A stretch of 64,000 nt of DNA from Chryseobacterium shigense (GTDB lineage Bacteria; Bacteroidota; Bacteroidia; Flavobacteriales; Weeksellaceae), in NCBI RefSeq assembly GCF_900156575.1, contig NZ_FTNY01000008.1:29900-93899 (forward strand), written 5' to 3'. Position 1 is the first letter of the stretch; each line of letters begins with the position of its first letter. Below the pieces are notes generated by a model. It saw only the letters and a list, made by a program, of their open reading frames with translations. It made no database searches and was not told the origin of the DNA. Positions 51,940-60,208 of this stretch are shown in pieces. Both the position numbers and the translations under genes were made by a program.

Positions 51940-52943
51940 TGAAAGCAAAATATTCTAGATATTTATTAGAATTCAAACGCCCGAGCGGAACGTCTCGCGG
52001 CGTTTTGCATGAAAAGGAGACCTTTATTCTCGAAATTGAAAATGACGGAAAAAAAGGAATAGGAGAGTGTGCCCTGTTCAGAGGATTAAGTTTTGATGAC
52101 AGACCGGATTATGAAGAAAAGATGCAATGGCTGTGTGAAAATATTGACCGGGATCCGCTTTATTTAAAAGAAGAACTGAAAGAATTTCCATCTATATGGT
52201 TTGGATATGAACAGGCCGTTTTGAATTTGAAGCATGGGGACCATCTGTATTTTCCAAGTGAATTTACAGAAGGAAAATCAGCTATCAGGATCAATGGTCT
52301 GATCTGGATGGGAGAGATTAGCTATATGGAAGAGCAGATCCGGGAGAAACTTGAAAAAGGGTTTCACTGTATCAAACTGAAAATCGGAGTTGATTGGAAA
52401 TCTGAGCATGCCATCCTTCAAAAATTAAGAGAAAAATTTTCAAAAGATCAATTGGAACTTCGGGTTGATGCTAATGGTGGTTTTAGCAGAGGAGAAGCGG
52501 AAATTGTTTTACAGCAGCTTGCTGATCTTCATATCCACTCTATTGAACAGCCCATAAAAGCCGGTCATTGGGAAGATATGGCCTCATTGTGTGCTAAAAC
52601 TCCTACTCCGATTGCTTTAGATGAAGAACTCATTGGGATTACGGATCGTGTTGAGAAGCGAAAACTTTTAGAAACAATTAAGCCTCAGTATATTATTCTA
52701 AAACCGGCATTGGTTGGTGGGTTTGCAGGTTCAGACGAATGGATTGCTTTTGCAGAAGAATTGAATATGGATTGGTGGATTACTTCAGCTCTTGAAAGTA
52801 ATATCGGTCTGAATGCCATTGCGCAATATACCTTCACAAAAAAAAATCCGATGCCACAAGGATTGGGCACCGGATCTCTATTTGTAAATAATTTTGAATC
52901 AGATCTGGAACTCAAAAATGAGTTGTTATGGTTCAAAATATAA
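51939..52943 (+). CDS. menC: o-Succinylbenzoate synthase
   Basis: 334-residue enolase-superfamily enzyme of menaquinone synthesis (SHCHC to o-succinylbenzoate). Catalytic set: KxK (Lys146, Lys148), metal ligands Asp177 (RVDANGG), Glu203 (SIEQP) and Asp228 (ALDEE), and Lys255 (ILKPAL). The family also contains dipeptide epimerases, but the sequence type and menaquinone-dependent respiration of flavobacteria favour MenC. Starts within the fbp stop codon. A GG-leader peptide gene ends 15 bp behind it on the opposite strand. Confidence 0.88.
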   Translation: MKAKYSRYLLEFKRPSGTSRGVLHEKETFILEIENDGKKGIGECALFRGLSFDDRPDYEEKMQWLCENIDRDPLYLKEELKEFPSIWFGYEQAVLNLKHGDHLYFPSEFTEGKSAIRINGLIWMGEISYMEEQIREKLEKGFHCIKLKIGVDWKSEHAILQKLREKFSKDQLELRVDANGGFSRGEAEIVLQQLADLHIHSIEQPIKAGHWEDMASLCAKTPTPIALDEELIGITDRVEKRKLLETIKPQYIILKPALVGGFAGSDEWIAFAEELNMDWWITSALESNIGLNAIAQYTFTKKNPMPQGLGTGSLFVNNFESDLELKNELLWFKI

Positions 52944-52958
52944 CAGAAGAATAGCTGT

Positions 52959-53138
52959 TTAAGCAAATGGAGGAGGAGCATCTTCGCAGGTTGGATTGCT
53001 TGAGTGCTCAGAATCCCATGATCTACAGCATCTTTTTCTAGGATCCCAACTATTACAGCCAATTGGGACTATTCCCCCTTTGATGGTTTTTAATTCTCCT
53101 TTTTGGAGTTTTCTCATGTTGTCAGTTAGATTTTTCAT
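52959..53138 (-). CDS. Small double-glycine-leader, cysteine-rich peptide (bacteriocin/RiPP-like precursor)
   Basis: 59 residues, too short for default gene finding. The N-terminal 22 residues have the pattern of a bacteriocin-type leader: MRKLQKGELKTIKGG, ending in Gly21-Gly22, the usual cut site of C39 peptidase/ABC exporters. The 37-residue core contains four cysteines (28, 37, 38, 51), two Trp, a basic patch RKRCCR and a proline-rich acidic end EDAPPPFA. It could form two disulfides or be modified. No modification enzyme, immunity gene or exporter is next to it. Similar 'bacteriocin-like' peptides with LKTIxGG leaders are frequent in Chryseobacterium. Confidence 0.72.
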   Translation of the reverse strand: MKNLTDNMRKLQKGELKTIKGGIVPIGCNSWDPRKRCCRSWDSEHSSNPTCEDAPPPFA

Positions 53139-53591
53139 AATAAAGATTTTAATGTATTTGATAGGTAAATATCAATCTCTTTTTTTTATTATGCAAAAAT
53201 TTAACTTAAATTAACTAAATTCACTCACTTGTGATTTGAAGTCCATGTGATAATATTGGTGTTGGAGACGGAATAGATGAATAATAAATAATGTAGTCTT
53301 CCATAGAAATTACAATGGAAGATAGAGGGTGTTCTAAGGTAGAGTAATGTAGTATTAGGGTCGGATAAGCTTTTAGTTTTAAAAGGTTGTTTTATCAATT
53401 TAAATCACATCTTTTACAAAAATGGCTTTCTTAATATAATTTAATAAGTAAGAAAATCTGTTTTTAATTCTTTTCATAATAAAAAAAATGTATTTCTCTG
53501 TTTAATGAAAATTTGCAATCTCCATGCCAACTTAAACATTGGTTTAAAGTTTAACATATGATTCATCTCATGACGGTATTTTACTATAGTG
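53139..53591. other. 453-bp gap, one small inverted repeat
   Basis: AT-rich, no supported gene. It must contain the promoter of the GG-leader peptide gene, but no exact TAnnTTTG was found. An 8-bp inverted repeat TCTTCCAT...ATGGAAGA (53297-53322, 10-nt loop) is present without a T tract. Confidence 0.4.
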
Positions 53592-54722
53592 TTAAGAAAT
53601 AATTGTGAAAATATTTTCGTTATCCTTTGATCTGCCTGTTATTAAGTTTCTGTCTACTCCATATAAATTTTGGTAGATATCATTTTGTACCATGGAACTG
53701 GACAGGTATCCCCAGTGATTTCCCACTTCATATTTAAAACTGTTGAGGACATCATCTTTTACGAAAGTACAGTCGATCACAGAAACAATATCTTTAAATT
53801 GATCAAGGTCACTGGGACCATTTTTACCTAACCGCGGGGTAAGGATATTTTTGGTAAATTGAGAAATTCCTAAAATAGTGTCTTTTCTGTTTAGATAGAT
53901 AGAAACACGGTTCGCCAGCAGGGGAAGCTTATTGAAAGAGTCCTCCGAATCCTCGAAAACCTTATAGGTCACATCCGCATTTAAGAGAAGTACCTGATCG
54001 ATCACGCGCAATATATTCTCCTTTTTAAGGCTGTACAACATACTTTGCAGTACTCTGTTTCCCATAGAGTGGGCCATGAGGTGTATTCTCTGATTACAGG
54101 GAGCCAGATCACGGTTTGAAAAAATATCTTTCAAAAACTGGGTGTAAAAATAAAAAAGCCTCATCAGTGATGATCCTGAATTGATGCTCGATGCCTTATC
54201 ATCGAAATACGTAAGCGGAACAATGCTGCTGGAAGCGGGCCAGCTGACAAATAAAATATGTTCTACAGGTGAAGCCGGATTGTCGATAAACAGTTTTTTA
54301 AGATCAATGATGGCTTTTAGTTCATCATCAAAGTCGTAAGCATAGCCATGAATAAAGATCAGAACGTCGCTCCGGTCTTTGGTGGAAGCCATATTCTTGT
54401 AGAGTTCATAGAACATTCTCTGGGTTCCACCCAGATTGTTGGCGGTGAGCGTAGATTTTTTAATTCCTTTTTCGTTCTGAAGAACTTCCAGAACTTCCTG
54501 ATACCCTTGTTTTTCAGGTTCGGAGAATAATTTGTAGCTTAAAATGTTTCGGTTGGTATACTCTTTCTTCTTTTTGGCTGCTGCTGTGGGCTCTTTGTAG
54601 GTATCAAAATCGCATTTTGCAATCCTGAAATTGGGAATAGAGTATTCATCATTAGAAAATGAATCTTCTTTTTCGCCCTTATGGCGGACGATTTTACGAT
54701 TGCTTAGGATATAAACAGCCAT
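53592..54722 (-). CDS. Alpha/beta hydrolase, DUF900-like
   Basis: 376 residues without signal peptide. Central hydrolase core (about 110-330): FIHGYAYDF strand-loop, nucleophile elbow AHSMGN, likely acid Asp in NRKDTIL, and His in NHWGYLSS near the C-terminus. Resembles DUF900-type hydrolases (PF05990), many of which are uncharacterised lipase/esterase-like proteins. The first ~100 residues are charged and Lys-rich (AAAKKKKEY). Single gene, substrate unknown. Confidence 0.75.
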   Translation of the reverse strand: MAVYILSNRKIVRHKGEKEDSFSNDEYSIPNFRIAKCDFDTYKEPTAAAKKKKEYTNRNILSYKLFSEPEKQGYQEVLEVLQNEKGIKKSTLTANNLGGTQRMFYELYKNMASTKDRSDVLIFIHGYAYDFDDELKAIIDLKKLFIDNPASPVEHILFVSWPASSSIVPLTYFDDKASSINSGSSLMRLFYFYTQFLKDIFSNRDLAPCNQRIHLMAHSMGNRVLQSMLYSLKKENILRVIDQVLLLNADVTYKVFEDSEDSFNKLPLLANRVSIYLNRKDTILGISQFTKNILTPRLGKNGPSDLDQFKDIVSVIDCTFVKDDVLNSFKYEVGNHWGYLSSSMVQNDIYQNLYGVDRNLITGRSKDNENIFTIIS

Positions 54723-54833
54723 ACTCAGTAATTTTTGTAAACGGTTTTTAGTTTTCTCTAAATTAATAAAAAATATTGAATTATCATCAGTTTAGCTTTT
54801 AAATTATCATTTCCGTAAGCCCCAAATTTTCCG

Positions 54834-54841
54834 TAACTTTG
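54834..54841 (+). promoter_or_regulatory. -7 promoter box of glnS
   Basis: TAACTTTG (TAnnTTTG), 38 bp before the ATG at 54880; too close to the TTG at 54853 for that to be the start. Confidence 0.4.
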
Positions 54842-54879
54842 TCAAACTTTTTTTGCATACAATAAAAGCTAATTTAATA

Positions 54880-56553
54880 ATGGAAGAAGAAAAAAAATCA
54901 CTCAATTTTATTGAGCAAATTATTGAAGATGATATCGCAAACGGCCTGAAAAAAGAACAGATCCGTTTCCGTTTTCCGCCTGAACCCAATGGATATCTGC
55001 ATATCGGCCATACAAAAGCGATCTGCATCAACTTTGGTCTGGGCGAAAAATACAATGCTCCCGTGAACCTTCGTTTTGACGATACGAACCCTGAAAAAGA
55101 AGAACAGGAATTTGTAGATTCTATCAAGAAAGATGTTGAATGGTTAGGTTTCAAATGGGATAAAGAGCTGTATGCATCTGACTACTTCCAGCAACTTTAC
55201 GAATGGGCTGTACAGATGATCAAAGATGGAAAAGCTTATGTAGATGAGCAGCCGTCTGAAGTGATCACCGAGCAGAGAAAGAATCCTGCAGAACCGGGAG
55301 TTGAATCGCCGTACAGAAACCGTCCGGTAGAAGAATCTTTAGATCTGTTCGAAAGAATGAAAAACGGAGAATTCGAAGAAGGCGCAATGTCTCTTCGTGC
55401 TCAGATCGATATGGTGTCTCCCAATATGAATTTGCGTGACCCTGTGATGTACAGAATCCTGAAAAGACCTCACCACAGGACAGGTACCGCATGGAAAATA
55501 TATCCTATGTACGACTGGGCTCATGGGGAATCGGATTATCTGGAGCAGGTGTCTCATTCATTATGTTCACTGGAATTTGAAAACCACAGACCACTTTATA
55601 ACTGGTATCTGGAGCAGGTGTATGATGAATCTAAAATAGCGCCTAAACAAAGAGAGTTCGCAAGAATGAACGTATCTTATATGATCACCTCCAAAAGAAA
55701 GCTGCAAAGGCTGGTTGCCGAAAATGCAGTGACAGGTTGGGATGATCCGAGAATGCCGACTATTTCAGGAATGAGAAGAAAAGGTTTCACACCGGCTTCG
55801 ATCAAAAATTTCATTGAAAAAGTAGGAGTAGCCAAAAGAGAAAACCTGATTGAGATCCAATTGCTTGATTTCTGCGTTCGTGAAGATCTGAACAAGGTTG
55901 CAAAACGTGTCATGGCAGTGGTAGATCCGGTAAAACTGATTATTGAAAATTACCCTGAAGGTAAGGAAGAGTGGCTTGAAACTGAAAATAATCCTGAACA
56001 GGAAAATGCAGGGACAAGAGAAGTTCCTTTCTCAAGAGAATTATATATCGAAAGAGAAGACTTTAAAGAAGAGGCTAATAATAAATTCTTCAGACTGAAA
56101 TTAGGCGGAGAAGTTCGTTTAAAATCTGCGTATATCATCAAAGCTGAAAGAGTAGAGAAGGATGAAAACGGTGAGATCACTACGATCTATGCCAGCTATG
56201 ATGAAAAGAGCAAGTCCGGAAGCGGAACGGAAGAAAGCTTAAGAAAAGTAAAAGGCACCCTTCACTGGGTATCTGCTACGCATGCTATTCCGGTAGATGT
56301 AAGAATTTATGACAAACTCTTCACTGTTGAGCAACCGGATGCAGAGAAAGATGTGGATTTCCTTAACTTTATCAATCCTGAATCAGTAACAACAATTAAA
56401 GGATTTGCTGAGCCGAGCTTAAAAGATGTAGCTGTTGGTGAGCCGTTACAGTTCCAGAGAATCGGGTACTTTACGAAAGATCAGGATTCTACGGACTCTC
56501 AATTGGTATTTAACCGTACAGTAACATTGAAGGATTCTTTTAAACCGGAGTAA
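54880..56553 (+). CDS. glnS: Glutamine--tRNA ligase
   Basis: 557 residues, close to the E. coli enzyme (554). Charges tRNA-Gln. Class I signatures: PPEPNGYLHIGH (HIGH at 41-44) and the KMSKS equivalent ITSKRKL (SKRKL at 271-275). C-terminal two beta-barrels bind the anticodon (about 340-557). The presence of GlnRS means Gln-tRNA need not be made by the GatCAB route. Start at ATG 54880 is supported by the -7 box; the TTG nine codons upstream is not. Terminator follows. Confidence 0.95.
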   Translation: MEEEKKSLNFIEQIIEDDIANGLKKEQIRFRFPPEPNGYLHIGHTKAICINFGLGEKYNAPVNLRFDDTNPEKEEQEFVDSIKKDVEWLGFKWDKELYASDYFQQLYEWAVQMIKDGKAYVDEQPSEVITEQRKNPAEPGVESPYRNRPVEESLDLFERMKNGEFEEGAMSLRAQIDMVSPNMNLRDPVMYRILKRPHHRTGTAWKIYPMYDWAHGESDYLEQVSHSLCSLEFENHRPLYNWYLEQVYDESKIAPKQREFARMNVSYMITSKRKLQRLVAENAVTGWDDPRMPTISGMRRKGFTPASIKNFIEKVGVAKRENLIEIQLLDFCVREDLNKVAKRVMAVVDPVKLIIENYPEGKEEWLETENNPEQENAGTREVPFSRELYIEREDFKEEANNKFFRLKLGGEVRLKSAYIIKAERVEKDENGEITTIYASYDEKSKSGSGTEESLRKVKGTLHWVSATHAIPVDVRIYDKLFTVEQPDAEKDVDFLNFINPESVTTIKGFAEPSLKDVAVGEPLQFQRIGYFTKDQDSTDSQLVFNRTVTLKDSFKPE

Positions 56554-56571
56554 TCTTACAATGATCAATAT

Positions 56572-56603
56572 AAAAGCAGGACCTGAAAAAGTCCTGCTTT
56601 TTT
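56572..56603 (+). terminator. Rho-independent terminator after glnS
   Basis: AAAAGCAGGAC (56572-56582) pairs with GTCCTGCTTTT (56591-56601), then T. Confidence 0.8.
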
Positions 56604-56688
56604 GTTTTAAATGTTTAAGACTGTTTGATCAAATTTTGGAGTGACCGGAATCAATTACAAAACTTGTGGACTCAACAAAAATAATTAC

Positions 56689-56945
56689 TCTCGCAGATTT
56701 AGCTGATGGAACAGATTTTAATTCATGCTTTTTAAAACATTAAGATCAATGAAGAATGTAAGGTTAGTTAAGAAAAAATCAAATGATTTTTTAAGTTGTA
56801 CTTCTTAAAGCGAATCTAAAACTTGATATTCTTAAAAACTTAACAGAAATCTTAATGGTTTAATTTTTTGCTCCCGCATCTGGTACGCATAAAAATAGAT
56901 TAGAAAAGGTGAAAATCTGCATCATCTCCATCATCTGCGTGAAAT
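56689..56945. repeat. Degenerate inverted CTGCGT/CGCAGAT repeat pair
   Basis: CTCGCAGATTTAGCTGAT (56689-56706) and, 200 bp on, AAATCTGCATCATC...TCATCTGCGTG (56913-56942) in the opposite sense. These words recur between genes in many Bacteroidota and form dispersed repeats. The rest of the 489-bp gap between glnS and the oleate hydratase gene holds no supported gene. Confidence 0.45.
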
Positions 56946-57042
56946 TTTAAAACTATTTGCTTTCCTTTATTTTGGAATTGATCGGCAACTATCGAAAATT
57001 AATGTGAGATAGTAGAACCTCCCTCTTCCAACTTTTAGCCTT

Positions 57043-58983
57043 TTATCCTTTCACTCCTTTGATCCAGTCCTGAAACCGGCCAACCTGTTCCATAAAGAAA
57101 GATTCGTGTTCTTCTTTCTCTTCGGGGCGGTCTACCAATATATGTTCAAAGTAGCTTCCTTTCAGTACCTTTCTTAAAAGTCCTTCTCCAAGAAACGGTT
57201 TATAGTCGTTCAGAGCCTGGGTAGCTTTTAATAAATGTCGGACGTCATATTGCAGAGGATTGATGTCCGGAACCTGTTTGTTGAGGTTAAGCAGACTGTA
57301 CACCGCAATTCTGGCTGTTCTCACAGAACTTTCCATGGTAAATACCACATCATTATTCGTTTCTACAAACTGGCCTACCAATCCCAGATTCTTACAGCCT
57401 TCAGGCACTACTCTTGGACGGTCACCCTGAGCTCTCGGCATAAACATAGAAGTGATATAGGGCATAAATGAAATTCGGATAATCGTGTTTTCAATGACAT
57501 TATCCAATTGGTCAATGATCCCCAAATGATAGCAAAGTTCTGCCAGTATTTCATTTCCGGTACACTCAGGCATTGTTTTTTTGATGTAGTTTCCTTCTTT
57601 ATCCATCAGGAGAGAATAGACCCATACAACGAGAATATCATCCGGCTGAGTGGGGAAGTGTGGCTGTCTGTTGCAGGTGAAACTCATGACCCAGTTAGAG
57701 TCCGTGATCGTGATGATCCCTCCGGTAGCCGTTCTTCCTGAGTAGGGATCATTAACACAGAGTTCTTTCAATTTCTCAGTAAAAGCAGAAGGTCGGCAGG
57801 TAAGCGTAGCAGATTCCCATGAAGATTTTTCGATGTTGCTACAGAATTTTTCCGGTTTTCCGAAGACCTCTGATTTGGCTGCCAGGTTTTTCCAGAGCAT
57901 CCATCCCGGGCCTTGTCCTGCACTGCTGTTATCCAGTTTGATTTCGGGAGCGGTATTATTGTCGGCATAGAATGTACTCTCTGTCATAGATCCTGTGGTG
58001 ACAATCACATAATCCTCTTTTCCAACAGGAATTTTAACTTCCTTACCATCCTGTTCGGTGATAATGCCTTCTACGGTTTTTCCTTCCGTATTGATATGGA
58101 TATCCAGGTCTTTTACCAGCGTATTGAACTGTATTTGAACTCCTTTTTCAACAAGGAAATTTTTTAAAGGGGTGACGTAGGTATCGTACTGGTTGTATTT
58201 TGGGAAGACCAGACAAGAGAAGTCTTTCATTCCGTCGATAGCATGCAGGAATCTGTGCATATACAGTTTCAGTTCAAGTAAGCTGTGCCAGTTTTCAAAA
58301 GCAAACATAGAACGCCAGAAGAACCAGAAGTTACTGTTAAGGAAAGATTCTGCGAAATAATCTTCAATCGTAAGATCATCAAGTTCCTCTTTTTTCTTTA
58401 ATAACAATTTCACGATTGCCAGCTGATCCTTTTTCTCAAGTCCGAATTTACTGAAATCCTGGATCTCTCCCTGATTGTGAATCAGTCTTGCTTTGGAATA
58501 GTTAGGGTCGTTGTCATTGATCAGACGGTATTCATCCAGTACACTGTATGGAGCAGGAAGTTCAAGGGCCGGAATGTCCTGGAACATGTCCCAGAGATTT
58601 TCGTAGGTCATATCCATTTCTCTTCCTCCACGGATGATGTAACCATCTTTTGCATTTCCGGCACCGTCAAGAGAGCCTCCTTCTACATTAAGCTGATCAA
58701 GGAAAATAATATTTTTTCCCGGAACATGGCCGTCGCGGATGAAATAGTAGGCCGCAGACATTCCGGCAATTCCGCTTCCCACAATATAGATTTTACTGTT
58801 TTCATAAGATTTTTGAGGAATTCCTTTATTACGCTGATAGTTTCCGATTTGATCTGAAAAAGGCATGGTCTTGTCAGGAGTGTTAATCTGAACTTCCTTA
58901 CTGGAATCCGGTTCGTGGTTTACATTTCCGAATTGCTCAGAAGCATTTAAAACTTTGTCGAATTTTGAATTGATCGTACTCAT
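57043..58983 (-). CDS. ohyA: Oleate hydratase
   Basis: 646 residues, the same length as OhyA of Elizabethkingia meningoseptica. FAD-dependent hydration of the 9-cis double bond of oleic and related acids to 10-hydroxy acids, detoxifying free unsaturated fatty acids. FAD-binding GSGIAGMSAA (69-78); Glu122 in GGREMD and Tyr241 in KLYMHRF coincide in position with the catalytic residues reported for the Elizabethkingia enzyme. No signal peptide; peripheral membrane association through the C-terminus is known in the family. An AraC regulator gene lies 91 bp upstream on the same strand, with candidate operators between. Confidence 0.95.
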   Translation of the reverse strand: MSTINSKFDKVLNASEQFGNVNHEPDSSKEVQINTPDKTMPFSDQIGNYQRNKGIPQKSYENSKIYIVGSGIAGMSAAYYFIRDGHVPGKNIIFLDQLNVEGGSLDGAGNAKDGYIIRGGREMDMTYENLWDMFQDIPALELPAPYSVLDEYRLINDNDPNYSKARLIHNQGEIQDFSKFGLEKKDQLAIVKLLLKKKEELDDLTIEDYFAESFLNSNFWFFWRSMFAFENWHSLLELKLYMHRFLHAIDGMKDFSCLVFPKYNQYDTYVTPLKNFLVEKGVQIQFNTLVKDLDIHINTEGKTVEGIITEQDGKEVKIPVGKEDYVIVTTGSMTESTFYADNNTAPEIKLDNSSAGQGPGWMLWKNLAAKSEVFGKPEKFCSNIEKSSWESATLTCRPSAFTEKLKELCVNDPYSGRTATGGIITITDSNWVMSFTCNRQPHFPTQPDDILVVWVYSLLMDKEGNYIKKTMPECTGNEILAELCYHLGIIDQLDNVIENTIIRISFMPYITSMFMPRAQGDRPRVVPEGCKNLGLVGQFVETNNDVVFTMESSVRTARIAVYSLLNLNKQVPDINPLQYDVRHLLKATQALNDYKPFLGEGLLRKVLKGSYFEHILVDRPEEKEEHESFFMEQVGRFQDWIKGVKG

Positions 58984-59022
58984 TTTTTATTGTTTTAATT
59001 AACAATATAAAGGTACCTCTAT

Positions 59023-59074
59023 TCAGAATGTAGGGTATATCCCTAATGTCAGAATTACTGTCCCCAAATTCTGA
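59023..59074. promoter_or_regulatory. Candidate AraC operator region upstream of ohyA
   Basis: TCAGAAT occurs at 59023-59029 and 59049-59055 as direct repeats 26 bp apart, and inverted (ATTCTGA) at 59068-59074. Between the direct copies is TAGGG-TATAT-CCCTA (59031-59045), a 5-bp-arm palindrome. Direct repeats two to three helical turns apart are typical of AraC-family sites. Confidence 0.4.
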
Positions 59075-59950
59075 TCATTGAATATTTTCTCTTTTTCGGT
59101 ATTCTGAGGGCGAGATGGAAGTCTGTTTTTTGAAAAAACGCCCAAAAGCGGAAGCCGAATTAAACTGCAGTTCAAAAGCGATCTCCGAAATGGTAATATC
59201 AGGATTACCGAGCATCACATAAGCTTCCTTAAGAAGAGTTTCATCAATGACCTGATGCGGTGTTTTGCCACTTGCCTTTTTGATAACTTCAATGAGGTAT
59301 TTGCTGGAAACGAAAAGCTGGTCAGCATAGAACTGGACGGTCCTGTGCTGTCTTACATTGTCACGGATCATTTTGCTGAATTTTAAGAAAATATCTTTTT
59401 TGCCTTCCTCTTTTTCAAAGACACTGTTATTCTCTGTTTCCATAATGTCAGCGGTTTCCAATAAAAGATTGAAAATAATGGTCCGGACAATTTCTTCTGT
59501 GAATTTCCCTTTTTTTCGGGATTTCTTCTTTAAATAGTCCAGCAGATTTTGCAGCAGTGCTGAGTTTTTTTTATCCGTTCGGACAATACTGTAAGATCCG
59601 CTGGAGAACAGGTTCATTTTTTCGATAATGAAAGGATTGGATATGTTTTTGATCAAAAAGTTCTTGTCAAAAAAAAGCAGTTTCATTTTGAAATCTTTGC
59701 TGGTTTCCAGAAACTTCACGATCGTAGACGGGGCGGCAACAAGGAAACAGTGAGCGTCAACATCATATTTTTGATTGTCAATTTCAATACTTATTTCTCC
59801 GGCGGTACAAATGCACAACGCATAATAATCCATCCTGAAGGGAGCCTCAGGAAAATCGAAAATAGGATTTCCGGAAGAGATATAGTAAGACTGCCGGCAG
59901 TCAATACTGTAAAACGATAGCGTATCATGTAAATTTTCGTAGGTTATCAT
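59075..59950 (-). CDS. AraC-family transcriptional regulator, probable regulator of ohyA
   Basis: 291 residues. N-terminal cupin-like sensing domain (about 25-100; FRMDYYALCICTAGEISIEIDNQKYDV) and C-terminal AraC helix-turn-helix domain (about 190-288; ADQLFVSSKYLIEVIKKASGKTP, ELQFNSASAFGRFFKKQTSISPSEY). It lies directly upstream of the oleate hydratase and is divergent from an MFS exporter. Control of fatty-acid detoxification and export is a plausible job, with a fatty acid as effector; inferred from neighbours only. Confidence 0.87.
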   Translation of the reverse strand: MITYENLHDTLSFYSIDCRQSYYISSGNPIFDFPEAPFRMDYYALCICTAGEISIEIDNQKYDVDAHCFLVAAPSTIVKFLETSKDFKMKLLFFDKNFLIKNISNPFIIEKMNLFSSGSYSIVRTDKKNSALLQNLLDYLKKKSRKKGKFTEEIVRTIIFNLLLETADIMETENNSVFEKEEGKKDIFLKFSKMIRDNVRQHRTVQFYADQLFVSSKYLIEVIKKASGKTPHQVIDETLLKEAYVMLGNPDITISEIAFELQFNSASAFGRFFKKQTSISPSEYRKRENIQ

Positions 59951-60164
59951 TTTGCGTATTGACTTGATTAAAATTTCACTTTAAATTTTAGAATTTTAAG
60001 TTGAAAAATCCTGTTGTTACTGCAATTTACGAAAATTATAAAAGCTGATTGTAAGGTTGCAGCGGAATATTTGCTGATTTTATCCCAACCGGATCTATTC
60101 TTGCCTCTATTGAGGTCATTAATAAAAAAAGTACCTTTTAAAGGGCTTTCCGGACCAATTTACC

Positions 60165-60172
60165 TAAATTTG
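60165..60172 (+). promoter_or_regulatory. -7 promoter box of the MFS gene
   Basis: TAAATTTG (TAnnTTTG). It predicts transcription from about 60180, which places the start of translation at the GTG at 60209 and excludes the longer frame from 60014. Confidence 0.5.
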
Positions 60173-60208
60173 CACTTTACTAGGTTTTCTCCCCCAAAAA
60201 ATAACAGT

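Noticed and set aside
53297..53322. Inverted repeat TCTTCCAT/ATGGAAGA as terminator
   Set aside because: No T tract follows on either strand and no gene ends nearby.
60014..60208. 65-residue N-terminal extension of the MFS transporter
   Set aside because: A -7 promoter box lies inside it and the extension is not membrane-protein-like; GTG 60209 is preferred.
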